Positions 1 to 11,170 of a DNA stretch of 64,000 nucleotides are shown piece after piece; the first letter of the stretch is position 1; the number at the start of each line of letters is the position of its first letter. The position numbers and the translations under genes were made by a program. This DNA is from Moringa oleifera (Eukaryota > Streptophyta > Magnoliopsida > Brassicales > Moringaceae): the NCBI GenBank assembly GCA_021397835.1, contig JAJFZO010000857.1, positions 310,001 to 374,000 of the forward strand, given 5' to 3'. The notes beneath the pieces are model-generated. The model was given only the letters and a program-made list of their open reading frames with translations. It was not told the origin of the DNA and ran no database searches.

Positions 1-74
1 TAAGATTAGTGGTTGCATGTTAAAAGTTAGGGTTTCGAGGTTCACTTTAGAGTTTAAGGTTTAATGGTTAAGGG
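1..74 (+). repeat. Degenerate telomere-like array, G-rich strand (left part)
   Basis: Short run of TTTAGGG-like words (ttagggtttcg, tttagagtttaagg) that is interrupted at base 75 by a solo LTR and continues after base 648. It is the left-edge piece of the array described at 649-2935. Confidence 0.8.
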
Positions 75-648
75 TAACATAGGAGTGGTTATAGTACCAC
101 ATTTAGCCCATGATGATATGTGAAGGACAATTGGTATGCACCTTGTTAATCTTGAAGAGATATTTACTTCCTTTTTTTGTCAAACAAATGCATTTAATAA
201 TTTAGTTATTAGCAAAAACTTAATAATTTTGGACTTAATGATTTTTTGAAACCCAATGCATGGAGGGTTGTTCCATGCACTAGTATTTATTTTCATGCTT
301 TAAACTTAGAAGAGTGCTTAAACTTTAGTTGCATGCGCAGAACTTCTTTGAGTTCTCTCTTCCGTCTTTGTATCTCTCTGGTTAGGAGCTATTGAGTGGT
401 GAAAAACATCTATGTGTCTGTTAGGGTGATGCTTTATGTCCTTTTTAGTGGTGAGTTATAAGGTTTCTGTATCCTTATTAATAATTATAAGGTTTTATAT
501 CCCTTTGGTATTAAACTAGGTGGTAAGCCTTTTATCCTTTATTTTCGTTCAAATATATTCAAATGTGTGCTTGTACACTCCAAACAATTTTTCTAACAAA
601 GTTACATCATTTTTATTCCTAATACCATTCTTTCAAAATACGTTATCA
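75..648 (+). mobile_element. Solo LTR of a Ty3/gypsy-type element, with target-site duplication
   Basis: A 574-bp non-telomeric block inside the telomere-like array. It begins TAACAT (family consensus TGACAT) and ends GTTATCA (consensus GGTATCA). The 5 bases before it (AAGGG, 70-74) are repeated exactly after it (649-653), which is the expected 5-bp duplication of an LTR-element insertion. It matches the LTR at 25335-25976, which directly follows gypsy pol sequence, and the inverted one at 28957-29618. No internal element sequence remains, so it is most simply a solo LTR left by LTR-LTR recombination. Confidence 0.8.
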
Positions 649-2030
649 AAGGGCTAAGGTTTAGGATTTAGGGTTTTGGGATTAAGATTTAGTATTAAGG
701 GTTTAAGAGTTAGGGTTTAGGTTGTAGTGTTTAGGTGTTGAGGTGTTAGGGTTCAGAGTTTAGTGCTTAGGGTTTAGGGGTTAGTTGTTAGAGGTTGTAG
801 GTTAGGTTTAGGATTTGGGATTCAAGACTTAGGGTTTAAGGTCTAGAATTTAGGGTTTAAGGTTTAGGTTTTAGAATTTAGACTATAGAATAGGTCTAAG
901 GGTTACAGTTTAGGTTTTAGAATTTAGGGTTTAAGGTTTAAGGTTAAGGCGTGTGGTTTTGGGGTTATGGTTTAAGATGCAGTTTTTAAGAGTTTAAATT
1001 TAGGGTTTAAGATTTAAGATTTAGGCTCAGGAGTTAGGGTTTAAGGGTGTTAGGTTACGGTTAAGGATTAAGTTTTGGGTTTACTATTTAGAGTTTTGGT
1101 TTTATAGTTTAGTGTTTGTGGTTGTGGGTTTCGGTTTAAGGTTTTGATTTTAGCGTTTAGGGTCTCAAGATTACGATTTAGAGTTTAGAGATTTAGGTTT
1201 ATGAGTTATGGGTTTGTGTTTAAGGTAAAGATTTAGAATTAGGGTTGAAGTTTAAAGACTAAGGTTTAGGATTTAGAGTTTAGGTTTTAAGATTTAGGGT
1301 TTTGGATTTATGGTTTAGAGGTTAAGGTTTAAGGTTGAGTCAAGGGTTAAGGATTAGTGTTTAGGGTTTAGCCCTTAGAGGTTAGAGTTTGGTTCAAGGA
1401 ATGAGGTTTAGGGTTTATAATTTAGCGTTTAGGGCTTTGAGTTTATGGTTTAGGGTATAAAGTTTAAGGTTTAAGGTTTATGATTAATGTTTTAGGATTT
1501 AGGGTTTATGGTTCAAGGGTTATGGTTTTTGGTTTATGATTTAAGGGTTTAGGCTTGTTTTTATAATTTAAGGTTTGAGGTGTAAAAATTGGTGGTTAAG
1601 CTTTAAGGTTTGAGACTTAGGGTTAAGGTTTTAGGGGTTAGAGTTTAGAGTTTAGGGGCTAGAGTTTCGAATTTAGGGCTTAGTGCTATTGTTTAAGGCT
1701 TAAATGTTCAGATTTGGGTTCTAAGGTTTAAGTTTTGTGGTTAAGAGTTTATAGTTTAGGATTTAAGGCTTAAAGTCTAAGGCTTAGGGTTAAAAGGTTA
1801 CAGATTAGGGTTTAGAGTTTAGGTATTAGGGTATAGGGATTATGGTTTAGCATTTATCTTTTAGGGTTTTGAACTTTGTGTTTATTGTATAAGGTTTAGA
1901 GTTTGAGGGGCAGGGTTTTGGATTTAAGGTTCGGGGTTTAAGGTCTAGATGTTCGGCTTAGGAGTAAGGTTTTAGGGTCTAAGGTTTGGAATTTAGGTGT
2001 TAGGGTTTAAAGATTTAAGTTAAGGTTGCA

Positions 2031-2308
2031 TCTCTCTGGCTAGTAGCCATTGAGTAGTGAAAAACATCTCTGTATCTCTTAGGGTGATGTTTTATATCCC
2101 TTTTAGTGGTGAGTTATAAGGTTTCAGTATCCTTATTAATAGTTATAAAGTTTTTTTATCCCTTTGCTATTAAACTAGGTGGTAAGCCTTTTATCCTTTA
2201 TTTTCATTCAAATATATTCAAATGTGTGCTTGTACACTCCAAACAATTTTTCTAGCAAAGTTACATCATTTTTATTCCTAATACGATTCCTTCAAAATAT
2301 GGTATGCA
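2031..2308 (+). mobile_element. Partial LTR (3' half), carried by a tandem duplication
   Basis: Bases 2031-2308 match the 3' half of the solo LTR at 75-648, from the TCTCTCTGG word (373 and 2031) to the TATGCA end. Its 5' half is absent. The telomere-like sequence after it also matches the sequence after the first LTR. It therefore arrived by duplication of the array and not by its own insertion. Confidence 0.75.
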
Positions 2309-2675
2309 AGGACTAAGGTCTAGGATTTTAGGATTAAGGTTTAGTATTAAAGGTTTAAGAGTTAAGGTTTAGGTTGTAGTATTTAGGGTTTGAAGATTAA
2401 GGTGTTGAGGTGTTAGGGTTCAGAGTTTAGGGTTACGTGTTAGAGGTTATGAGTTAGGTTTAGGATTTGGGGTTCAAGACCTGTTTAAGATCTAGAATTT
2501 AGGGTGTAAGGTTTAGGTTTTAAAATTTAGACTATAGAATAGGTCAAAGGGTTACAATTTAGGTTTTAGAATTTAGGGTTTAAGGTTTAAGGTTAAAGTG
2601 TATGGTTTTGGGGTTATGATTTAAAATGCAGTTTTTAAGAGTTTAAATTTAGGGTTTAAGATTTAAGATCTACGT
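2031..2675 (+). repeat. Second copy of a ~650-bp segment (offset ~1.65 kb)
   Basis: 373-1022 and 2031-2675 share LTR sequence followed by the same irregular order of telomere-like words, including gactatagaataggtc and ggggttatg. The offset is about 1658 at the LTR end and about 1649 near the far end. This shows local tandem duplication of the array. Confidence 0.75.
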
Positions 2676-2935
2676 TAAGGTTTCGTGATTCTGGTTTATA
2701 CTTTAAGGTTTAGGATTTAGTGTTTATGAGTTTGCGTTTAGGGTTTGAGGGGTTATAGTTTAGGATTTAAGACTTAATGTTTATGCTTTAAGGTTTAAAG
2801 GTTATGCTTTAAGATTTAATGTATATGATTTTAGGTTTAGGATTTAAGTTTAGAAGTTAAGGTTTTCGTGTTTAGAGTGTAGTGGATCAGCTTTAGTAGT
2901 TAGGCTTATTGGTTAATGAGGCTAAGTTAAAGAGG

Positions 2936-4370
2936 CTAACATGTATGAGTCCAAGAAACAATTCGATGTATAATTAAGCTTAATAAAAATATAACTTAAG
3001 ATATAGTTTAACTTGAAATTAATTTGACCTGATATCTAATTGAACCTAAAAAAATATGGCATATGATATAATTAGATCTCATATATGATTGGGCCTATGA
3101 TGTAATGAGCCGAATATAATTAAACTTGATATATAATTTAGCTTAATAAATAATTTGGACTGATACATAATAAGACTTAATGTGCATTAGCCTAAGATAT
3201 ATTTAGGCTTAATAATTGATTAGGGCTAAAATTTATTAGATCGAATAATTGTTATTCTTATTGTGCATGAACCCAAGAAATAATTAGGCTGAGATTAAAT
3301 AATTGAGTTTAATAATTAATTTGACTTAGTAATTAATTAGGTTTAACAATTAATTAAGTCTAATAATTAATTGGCTAAGATTTAGTTCACTTAATAATTA
3401 GTTGGGTTTAAGATTTGATCAAACCTAATAAAAATTTCAACTTAATATATATTTGGGATTAATAAAATATTGGGCTAAGAATGAAATAAGCTTCATAAAA
3501 CATAAGATATAAGATATAACTGGCGTCAATGATTAATAGGGCTTGGTGTCCATGAGTGCAAAAAAAAAAAAAAAAAAGGCCTGATGACGAATTCGATCTA
3601 ATTATTTATTAATTAAGCTTACAATATGTTGGGCCTAAAAAATAATTGGAGCTAGTGTATAAGCCTAAAAATTAATTGGATTTAATAATTCATTAAGCCT
3701 AATAATTCAATTAGTTTATTAACTAATAAGTATAAGATTTACTTCGATCTAATAAAAAATAAGACTTAATAGATAATTAATGCTAACAAATAATTTAACT
3801 TAATATATTAGGACTATACAAAATAGGACCAAATAATTCATAAATTTAAGATATAGCTGGGCCTAGTAATTATATTCACCTTAATGTGCATAAGCCTAAT
3901 AAATGACTTAGTAACAAATTATGCCTCAAAATAATTAGACTCAAACTATAATCAGAGTTAAATATAATTGCGTCTTATAAATAATTGGACGTAATGGGTA
4001 ATTAGATCTAATAATAAATAATCAGATTAGAGATAGAATTGAATATGTCGTTTACGAAACTAAGAAATAATGAAGAAAAAAATTAGCTTCATGTATATTA
4101 ATTAGGCTTGAAAATTAATTGGGTCACAAAAATATTTTGGCTTAATATGTAATTTAATGTAACAATTCATCGTGCCAAATAATTAATTAAGTTTAAAATT
4201 TAATTGATTTTTAATAAAAAAATAATTATAATATCTAATTAGGCTTAAGGAAAAAAAAACATAATAAACAATTGAACTTAAAAATTAATTGGACCAAACA
4301 GTTCAATGAGCTTAACAATTTGTTATAGTAAAAAATTAATTAGGATGAGTAATTAATTAGCTTTAAGTCG
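2936..4370 (+). repeat. 17-bp AT-rich minisatellite array, forward orientation (F)
   Basis: Diverged array with a clear 17-bp rhythm; consensus near GGCCTAATAATTAATTG, with common variants GGCTTAATATATAATTG and AGTCTAAGATTTAATTG. A longer variant containing TGCATGAACCCAAGAAATAA occurs near 2941 and 3263. A run of 18 A lies at 3560-3577. No coding sequence is visible. It follows a G-rich telomere-like array, as F-arrays do elsewhere in the window. Confidence 0.8.
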
Positions 4371-5165
4371 TAAATCCAAAACCCTAACCTATAAGCTGTA
4401 AACCTTAAGCCTTAAAACTATGCCCTAATCACTAAATCCTAAATTGTAAACTCTAACTTCCAACCCTAAACCCTAACTATTAAACCTTAGATCTAAAACC
4501 ATAAAGTCTAACCTTTAACCATGAAACCTTAAACCTTAAATGCTAAATGATAATCCTTAAATCCTAACCCTTAAGCCTTAAAAACTAAGCTCTTAAACAC
4601 TAACTCCTATATCCGAAACCTTAAACCCGAAACCCTAACTCCTAAGCTTTGAACACTTTAATCTAAACTTTAACCTTAAACAAGTAATCATTAACCAAAA
4701 CCTCAAAGACCTAAACCTTAAACCTTAACTCTAATTCCTAAATCCTAATCCTAAAAACTAAACTCTGAACCCTAAACCCTAAAGCTAACCTATCAACACT
4801 TAATCCTTAACCAAAACTCCAAAGCCATAAACCCCAAACTATAACCTTAACCCCAAAACTCTTATCTCAAACTCTAAACCTAACCCTTACACCTTAAACC
4901 TAAAACCTTTTATCCTCACACCAAAGCCATAAACCCTAAACCTAAAGCCTTATTCCTACCACTAAACCTTACCTTAACCCCTAACCCTAATGCCTAAACC
5001 CTTCACCCTAAACATTAAATTGTGGACTCTAAACTGTCAATCTTTGGCCTTAAACCTTAAATCTTGGACTTTAAACTGGAAACATTAACTCGTAATACCT
5101 AAATTCTAAACTCTAAATCTTAAACTCTTAACCATAAACATTAAAACCAAAACCCAAAAGACTAA
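4371..5165 (-). repeat. Degenerate telomere-like array, C-rich strand on +
   Basis: Imperfect CCCTAAA words (aaaccctaaac, aaccttaaacc) for about 0.8 kb. Phrases such as aatcattaaccaaaacc recur in the C-rich arrays near 34640 and 50330, so these arrays share ancestry and not only the 7-bp unit. Confidence 0.85.
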
Positions 5166-6825
5166 ACCTTAAAACCCAAAGTTTGAAAATAACATAAATA
5201 AATGCAAAAAAAATTATTTTATGTAATTAAAAGCAAGTGAATTTTTGTTAATTTTAATTTTATTGATACAGTTTGTTATTAACATATAATAATTGTTATG
5301 TTAATTATTTTTTTATTTTTGTCTTAGTTACACTACGAAATTAATGGAGAATCATTCTGATAATCCTTTATCGCATGTCTTGCTCATTCCTAGAAATTCA
5401 GGTGTGCTTTGCTTGGAGTTGAGATTTTCTTCACTTTGGCTCAAATTTGATAGCTTCATTTGTTTACATGTGAGAAAGGGAATTCTTAAAGAATTATCAT
5501 GGGGTAATTGTCATTGTTAGACCAAACCACTTCTCACCTTGCAATGATGTGGTCTTTGGGAGTTAGTTCGCAAATAGATGTTTAAATTATTCTGTTTTGT
5601 TCATTTACGATAATTTAATTATGAATCTGAGCATCTTGGTTGCCCCATGATCACATTGATAATTTTTCAGTTAGATGAATGAAATCTCCCTAAGAATATC
5701 CATTATGATAGTGATGATGAGCATTTGATTAAGATGGAGGCTCCCGACAATCGGATCTTCTGTAAATGGGGGTGGAACTTGAGGCTTCAAGACATTTGCT
5801 CAGTGGTTAAGAAGTAGGTTGAAATTTTGTTAAACATAGGTCAAATGTTATTTGTATAAATATAAATAAGTATTAGCATTGTCTTTTGTGCATTTATCAT
5901 TTTAGTTGTTGTAAAGGACTTCGCGGAATCACCATATGAACTAATTAGATGAAATGCATCCACAACAAGTTAGACATGGTTATTTTTTTATTGTACTATT
6001 TATCTTTCTTTTAATGAGGCATATCTGTGGTTGCAAACACTAAATAAATAAAACAAGCTTATAACACTTCTCTTTTTAGATTAAAAATTGAACTATTTTT
6101 AGCAAAAACAAATTATAGAGAATTGTAACAAAGTGAAAATTATGAAACAAGTGCACCAACCATGATAGAAGAGTGTTGGATAAAGACAAGGAACGGTGAT
6201 TACCCACCGGATCTACCTAATATTCATACTTTTTATTCTTATGGGTCCATATCCAAATGGGTATAAATTTGTTGGTCTTCTTGTGCTTATGGCCTCTATA
6301 GGTGTATTTAGTTTTTTTTTTTTTTTTGGTATTTCAATTGCCAACGAAATAAAAAGGATCTACTAGGTCCAATAATTTATAGTCATAAACTTCTCAATGT
6401 AATGAATTTTATTTATTTTTTTTTAATTCTATTTGCCTACTTATTGAACATGTTACAAAAAAGGAAATCTTAAGGAGTAATTCTAAAAGTCTATGATTGT
6501 GCAAGCATGTTCTTATCATATTAAGTACACAGTATATATATATATATAAAATTGTAAAATGAATTAGTTACTTATATTGTTATTTTATTTCTTACATAAA
6601 ACTAAGAAGGCACTTGTCGTGATAAAATATTCATGCATTCCATTATCGGAATGTACTTTTTATTTTTTTATTTATGTGTGCATACATTTACTTGCATATT
6701 ATATTATTATTGTAATAAAAAATATTAATAGTTAATAAATGTGATTTTACTATTATTCTATTATTTATTTCAAATTACTAAATCTGTTTCAATATAATAG
6801 GTCATGTTGATAACAAAAATAATAT
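5166..6825. other. Low-copy AT-rich DNA, no assignable gene
   Basis: First non-repetitive stretch after the left arrays. It holds poly-A/T runs, a (TA)8 microsatellite at 6533-6548 and one exon-like fragment near 5670-5810 (separate entry). I see no long open frame, RNA gene or recognisable domain. The right edge is the start of the segmental duplication at about 6826. Confidence 0.5.
5670..5813 (+). pseudogene. Possible decayed exon, unidentified
   Basis: After an acceptor-like ttttcag ending at 5670, one frame reads about 45 residues, including HYDSDDEHLIKMEAP and FCKWGWNLRL. It has one stop near the beginning and a stop after ICSVVKK. The composition is protein-like, and base composition here is less AT-biased than around it. 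I do not recognise the family. It could also be a chance open stretch. Confidence 0.25.
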
Positions 6826-7179
6826 CCTACTTAGATATTCAAGCACAGTTAGACTTTGTGGGGAACTTTTATCAAACAATATGTGAGTATCATGCTACAA
6901 GGCAGTTGACCTAGCACTTTGATTAAACATTCACTGATTCTTTTCAAAATCCAACTCAGGTTATGAAAAATGATTATTCTCAGTCGAAATTGCTTGATCA
7001 ACTAGCAAGCTTTTTGCTTTAAGCTAGGAAAATAAAGGACGAAAATTATACCTACAAGTGAAAGAATCAAAATTGATACAAGTAGGATTCCATGAGTAAA
7101 CCGTAAGCATTTCATCATAGAACTGCAAAATTATGTTCAGTGAAAAGATCAGAGGGAAGCTTTACCTGTTTTCTCCTTT

Positions 7180-7469
7180 TACTTCTCCTTTTCAATTTGA
7201 TTTTCTCTAGTACTACTGCCAGTGCAGGGGCGTCATGTGGAACCCAAAAGAAGCCAAGAAAGAAACCAAAACGAAAAAGATAAAAAGCTCCGCATGGATA
7301 AAACGCGTAGTATGATGGGCCGAATGGGGACCGAAACAAAGCCCATCTTCCAAAACGAAACAGAAGAAACGGTGCGTTTTGTTCGCTTTGACTTTTTCCA
7401 TTCCCTCGTAAGCTCCCTCTTTGCCAATGGAGAGGAAGAAGGGAGAGGGAAACCAAAAAAAAGAAGGCC
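7180..7469. promoter_or_regulatory. Former divergent promoter/5'-UTR region (copy A)
   Basis: This lies between the remnant 5' end of the FMC1-like gene (donor CAG|GT on the minus strand, exon edge at 7166) and the GET4 start at 7470. It is richer in G+C than its surroundings, as plant 5' regions often are. No TATA box is convincing. Its role is inferred from copy B, where the coding parts of both genes remain. Confidence 0.35.
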
Positions 7470-8829
7470 ATGTCGCGGGAGAGACCCAGACGAGGCACTT
7501 TGCCTCCCGCTCAGGAGGTATGATTCAGTGATTTCTTCTGGAGTTTACGTTCTTTTCTTCACAATGTTTTGTTAGTTTGCCGAGAAAACGAGAAAGAAAA
7601 TTAGCTTATTTCTTGATCTATTTATACTTGAATGTTGTTATGATTCCTGGAACATCAAATACTGCCTCTCTTTCATTTTTCTATTTAAATTAAAGCACCT
7701 TTCAAGAAATCTTCGAAGAATGGATGCTGATAGCAATGGAAAATTTTCTGGAAAATTAAAAAACAAGGATTTCTTTTGGTGGTTTTATGTTGTTTCTGTT
7801 TCTATTTCTGTTAGCTAAATAAGGACCATTCTCGTGTAAAGAAGATTTTTGTTTTGTCCAAGCAACCAAAGCTTAAGCTCTATAATCAAATTTGATGTTC
7901 TTGTTTGAAAAATTGAAAATCACAAGTGAGTTGATAATATGATGTAGTATGTGGAATTGATTTTAACAGAATCAGGGAGAATAATCTCTGGTTCTATTGC
8001 ATTTTTTTATTTCCGTTAATGCAGTACATTGAGAAAATAGAGAAAATTGTAGAGGGAGGTAATAGTTATGGAGCACGACAGATCTACAAGTCTATCAGTG
8101 CCCGGTATAATTACATTTCTCTTCGGACTCAGTGTATATTACATTTACCTTCTTTTGCTGCATGAGTCAGCTTCATCATCTATGCATGACATCTTATCAG
8201 ATTAATAGATTGAAGTGGTAGGTACTGCTTTATGTATGGCTGAAGAGTGCTAAACAATGTACTTGGAATAAGGCTTTTTTCTTTTTAAATTCTTGGAAGA
8301 TAATCAATTATTCAGCATTTCAGATCCCATATTTGTTTTAGCTTGTCTTACTTGGAACTTAGTTTGATAAGGACATCTTTGAATGTCGGGTTTTGTTTTA
8401 TGTTTAATAAATTTTTACTTTTTTCTGGTGAGCTTTTCCTTGATTTGGAGGTTCCAAGTGAAGAGTCCATATTATGATGTGTGCAGCAAGGGTACATGGG
8501 ATGGACGAAGAATTTGAGTGACATAGCTCTTACAATAGGGTTGTTCTTTGTGGCTGTGACACCATCGCAATATATTTCCCAAGTTTCATCATTTTTTGCA
8601 AGTTATGGCACAAGAGCGGATACGCATGAGCTGATTGGTGGAGATGAACTTGGAGTTCTTTTTTGTTTTAATTGTTACAATCATTTAAAAGATTTATGTA
8701 TTCCCACATTGAGAGACATGGGCTGATAAAACATCCATACCTTATCCCAGTTATGTGTCTGCTCAGAGATTTTCTGAAGCTCTGGATATCCTTCATTCAG
8801 GTGCATGCATCCAGTTGAAACATGGCCAG
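7470..8829 (+). pseudogene. GET4: GET4-like gene fragment, copy A: exons 1-3 only
   Basis: GET4 is the cytosolic partner that links GET3 to upstream chaperones for delivery of tail-anchored proteins to the ER membrane. Three exons are visible: 7470-7517 (MSRERPRRGTLPPAQE), 8025-8104 (starts YIEKIEKIVEGGNSYGA) and 8751-8829 ([16 protein letters not shown] to IQLKHGQ). They total 207 nt, or 69 codons, in one open frame. All junctions are GT-AG (introns 507 and 646 bp), and the ATG is intact. The family is usually about 300-330 residues, so this is only the N-terminal fifth. The exon that should follow, beginning near VTCGAEL, was not found in the next 2 kb. Identification rests on remembered plant GET4 sequence. 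It is probably a truncated pseudogene; a transcript could still be made. Intron 2 also contains an 81-codon open stretch (8481-8726) that I regard as chance. Confidence 0.8.
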
Positions 8830-9289
8830 GTTTTTCTCTTGATAATTTATCATTCCTCTGTTTGTTGTACAGATGTTTGTTAACTTTTATGTGTTTGCAT
8901 TATTATGAGGTGTGACACTGGTGCTGAGAATTTGACCTTTCACCTATAAATAAATTGGATGAGGACTCCATACTCTGGTATACTTGGTTTTGCCCACTTA
9001 GGATGAAATCTTTGTTCTTCCTGCTTTTTGGGTGATTGATGTGTTATCTTATTGAACATACCATGAGAACATGTGTCTGATTTAGGTAGTTCTACGAATT
9101 ATCTAATGATGATCTGAGTGACGCTGTTATTGGTTGATTAGCTGGCATGCTTAATTCTTTATTCAAAATTCTTTGCTCATTAAATTGGTTTCTTGGCATG
9201 CAATCAGTTGAATTGGCAATCAGACAACTTTGAACTCCTCTTAGTTCTCAAAATGTGTCTGGACCTGCATATGTATATAGATACTGAAA
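8830..9289 (+). other. Sequence downstream of GET4 exon 3 (copy A)
   Basis: Intron-like AT-rich DNA shared with copy B at 22002-22470. It contains tgtgacactggtgctgag near 8931, faintly like the start of the next GET4 exon but out of frame and not convincing. Confidence 0.4.
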
Positions 9290-9735
9290 AAAGGTGAATG
9301 TTTGCTATGAACATGTCATACTTTTATTGTGCTATCAAAGTATCAAAAGCTTTATTTGTCAAGGCCAAATTGGCCCACTTGTTAGCCACAAGATTGGAGT
9401 TGCTGGCTATGTATGTGAGAAAGGGAAGCCTCCTCCATGGGCCTGTTCAGGATCACCATTGGATGAAGCAAACCCAAATAACATAGGAGGTGCAGGCCCC
9501 AAGCTAGCAGGCCCAACTTTTTGGCTCAGTTTTTGGAAACGGATCTTGCTGAGTCCTCTCAAATTATTGTAGGGTGCATGTTTCAACTTTACATTTAAGA
9601 TATTAATATGATATTGGTAAAAAAAAATGGTTGATTCAAGTTGGCCAACTTAGAATTTTTGAAGCTCAAGAATTCAAGAAACTTGTCGTAGAAATTTCAA
9701 CGTTTATATTAGTATTTTATTTTAAATAGTGAATT
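9290..9735 (+). repeat. Dispersed repeat family, copy 1
   Basis: It begins near the phrase gctatgaacatgtcatactt and runs through ggagttgctggc and gagtcctctcaaattattgt. The same order of phrases occurs at 13397-13850 and 22475-22860, and the first part also at 9940-10010. It has no coding frame or terminal repeat that I can define, so the class is unknown: it may be a nonautonomous transposon or simply DNA linked to the GET4 duplication. Confidence 0.65.
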
Positions 9736-9739
9736 AAAA

Positions 9740-10010
9740 AAATTAAGTAATGTAGTTGTTACAAATGACGATTTTGAAAAAAAAAAGATGAGGAATAATT
9801 AATTGGGCAAGTTATTGATGGAGTTAGCAAATTATTTACAGTGAAACCAATAATCATGAGTGTATAAGTTATTTTAAACATTTACATTAATTGAATCATA
9901 ATAGAATTTTCAATTAGAACCAGAAATAAGGTGCAAAATTTGCTATGAACATATCATACTTTTATTGTGCTATTAAAGTATCAAAAGCTTTGTTTGTCAA
10001 GGCCAAGTTG
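9740..10010 (+). repeat. Dispersed repeat family, copy 2 (left part)
   Basis: Contains gatgaggaataattaatt, a phrase near tggagttagcaa, and then a second gctatgaacatatcatact copy. It matches 13205-13460 and, for its first 200 bp, 17990-18137. It lies immediately after copy 1, making a local tandem pair. Confidence 0.65.
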
Positions 10011-11170
10011 GCCCAATCGGACTGTCCATTCAGATGCACTGATATGCACCTCAAGTTATCAATTGTGCTTTTGAACGGAAATGCAAATGGTAGGACCTAT
10101 CTGGTTGCCATCCATGTTCACAACCTACAACAGAAGAATCATATTCCAAATTTAATTGGGTTAGATATGGTTTCAGTCAGGTTTTAGATCCTTGAATCTG
10201 TTGAGACTTGCTAATATGCATGGATTGGCCAATTTAGTCTAACTGTTCCATCTTTACGAGCATTTGCGGATCTGTTGCTTTTCTTCAATAAGTTGTTTTA
10301 TTCACTTCTTAGTCCTTCTCCTGTATTGCTAGCAAAGGAGCCATGCATATGGGGATAGGGCTGCTGAGCGATAATCTTTGCATGGTAGCTTTGGTGTTGG
10401 TCCGGGACAAAAGAGCATGGCGGTTGATAATGTAGGTGGGCAATTTCCTTGTCTATCGCGTTCTACAAAGCAGGCTGCAACTGAAGCCTTGGACATGTCA
10501 TTTGGAGCCTGTAGTTATGCAAGAAAAATTCTTAAAAGCATGGCTGGAAGGAGGTTAATTTAATCGTGTCTTGGGTTCGTACTTATTCTCTGGAAGATGA
10601 TTAAAAAAAAAAAAGAAAGAATTTTACATCTTCAACACCACAGGGAGGAATTATTCTTCCTAAATGTTTGGTTATTTGGTTAATTGCTAGGCCAGAACGG
10701 GCATTTAGATGTTCGTGATAGATAAAATGGTCTTTGTGATGTTATGGCTAACATGTATGTGGAATCATGACAGTAACCTCCAATTATTCACTATAATCTG
10801 ACATGCATGCAGGGGGAGGCACTTGAGAACACTACAGAAGGCTTGGTAGAACCTATACAAGCAGTTGGAAACAGTGCCAATGCAGGACTTGGTTGGCCTA
10901 GTGGAACAACATGTGGTGCTGAGGGGGGGGGGGGGGGTTGGGTTGGTGAGTTGCATACTGGTTTTAAGCTGCAATATCTAGATGTGCTGGAAATTTAGGA
11001 CAGTGCTGCACAGGCCTTTGTTTATTGTTTTGTTTTTATTTTTGGTTGGTCTTCTGTTTTGTTTTCATTTTCGGTTAGTCTTCTACCTTACCATCATTTT
11101 TATTTAGCCTTCCGAATTTTGTCTTAGTCTTTGGTGCCATGTTTATAAAATCAGTTACAGCTTGAAAACA
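10011..11170 (+). other. Low-copy DNA with unassigned open stretches
   Basis: Two open stretches have protein-like composition: 10378-10563 (includes SFGVGPGQKSMAVDNVGGQF) and 10807-10998 (includes ENTTEGLVEPIQAVGNSANA, then a G-rich run). Neither gives a family I recognise, and the second is open only through a 15-G run. They could be decayed exons of a gene behind GET4 copy A. No confident call. Confidence 0.3.
10923..10937 (+). repeat. Run of 15 G followed by TTGGGTTGG
   Basis: A pure guanine run in DNA that is otherwise AT-rich. Together with the following GGG and GG it could form a G-quadruplex on the + strand. It is also a likely site of length polymorphism or sequencing error. Confidence 0.7.

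Larger units (their letters stand above)
649..2935 (+). repeat. Degenerate telomere-like array, G-rich strand on +
   Basis: About 2.3 kb of imperfect TTTAGGG words such as tttagggtttaagg and gggtttaggatttag, with much point decay and no long run of perfect units. This is interstitial telomere-like DNA, not a working chromosome end. It contains a partial LTR (2031-2308) and an internal duplication (373-1022 copied at 2031-2675). The words fade into the 17-bp AT-rich repeat at about 2935. Confidence 0.85.
6826..9720 (+). repeat. Segmental duplication, copy A (matches 19995-22860)
   Basis: From about 6826 (tcctacttagatattcaa) to about 9720, copy A follows copy B at 19995-22860 almost base for base, through the FMC1-like upstream region, GET4 exons 1-3, both introns and about 0.9 kb beyond. 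By eye it is well over 85% identical with small indels. The left edge falls inside what in copy B is the FMC1-like 5'-UTR intron, so copy A lacks that gene's coding exons. Confidence 0.85.

Noticed and set aside
1..5165. A functional telomere or chromosome end
   Set aside because: The units are heavily decayed, mixed with LTRs and other repeats, and followed by 20 kb of low-copy DNA. This is interstitial telomere-like sequence.
7115..7575. Several overlapping open frames on both strands over GET4 exon 1
   Set aside because: They are in different frames from the exon that matches GET4 and cover the 5' region; they are shadows of GC-richer promoter and exon sequence.
8481..8726. 81-codon open stretch inside GET4 intron 2 (copy A)
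   Set aside because: The matching stretch in copy B (21657 on) is broken by stops, the product resembles nothing I know, and it lies wholly inside an intron.
8931..8955. gtgacactggtgctgag as a decayed GET4 exon 4
   Set aside because: It needs a frameshift within six codons and does not continue into recognisable GET4 sequence.
10909..10923. acatgtggtgctgag as the missing GET4 exon 4 (…TCGAE…)
   Set aside because: Only five residues agree, the preceding sequence is not a splice acceptor in the right phase, and the match ends in a G run. Chance or a scrambled relic.
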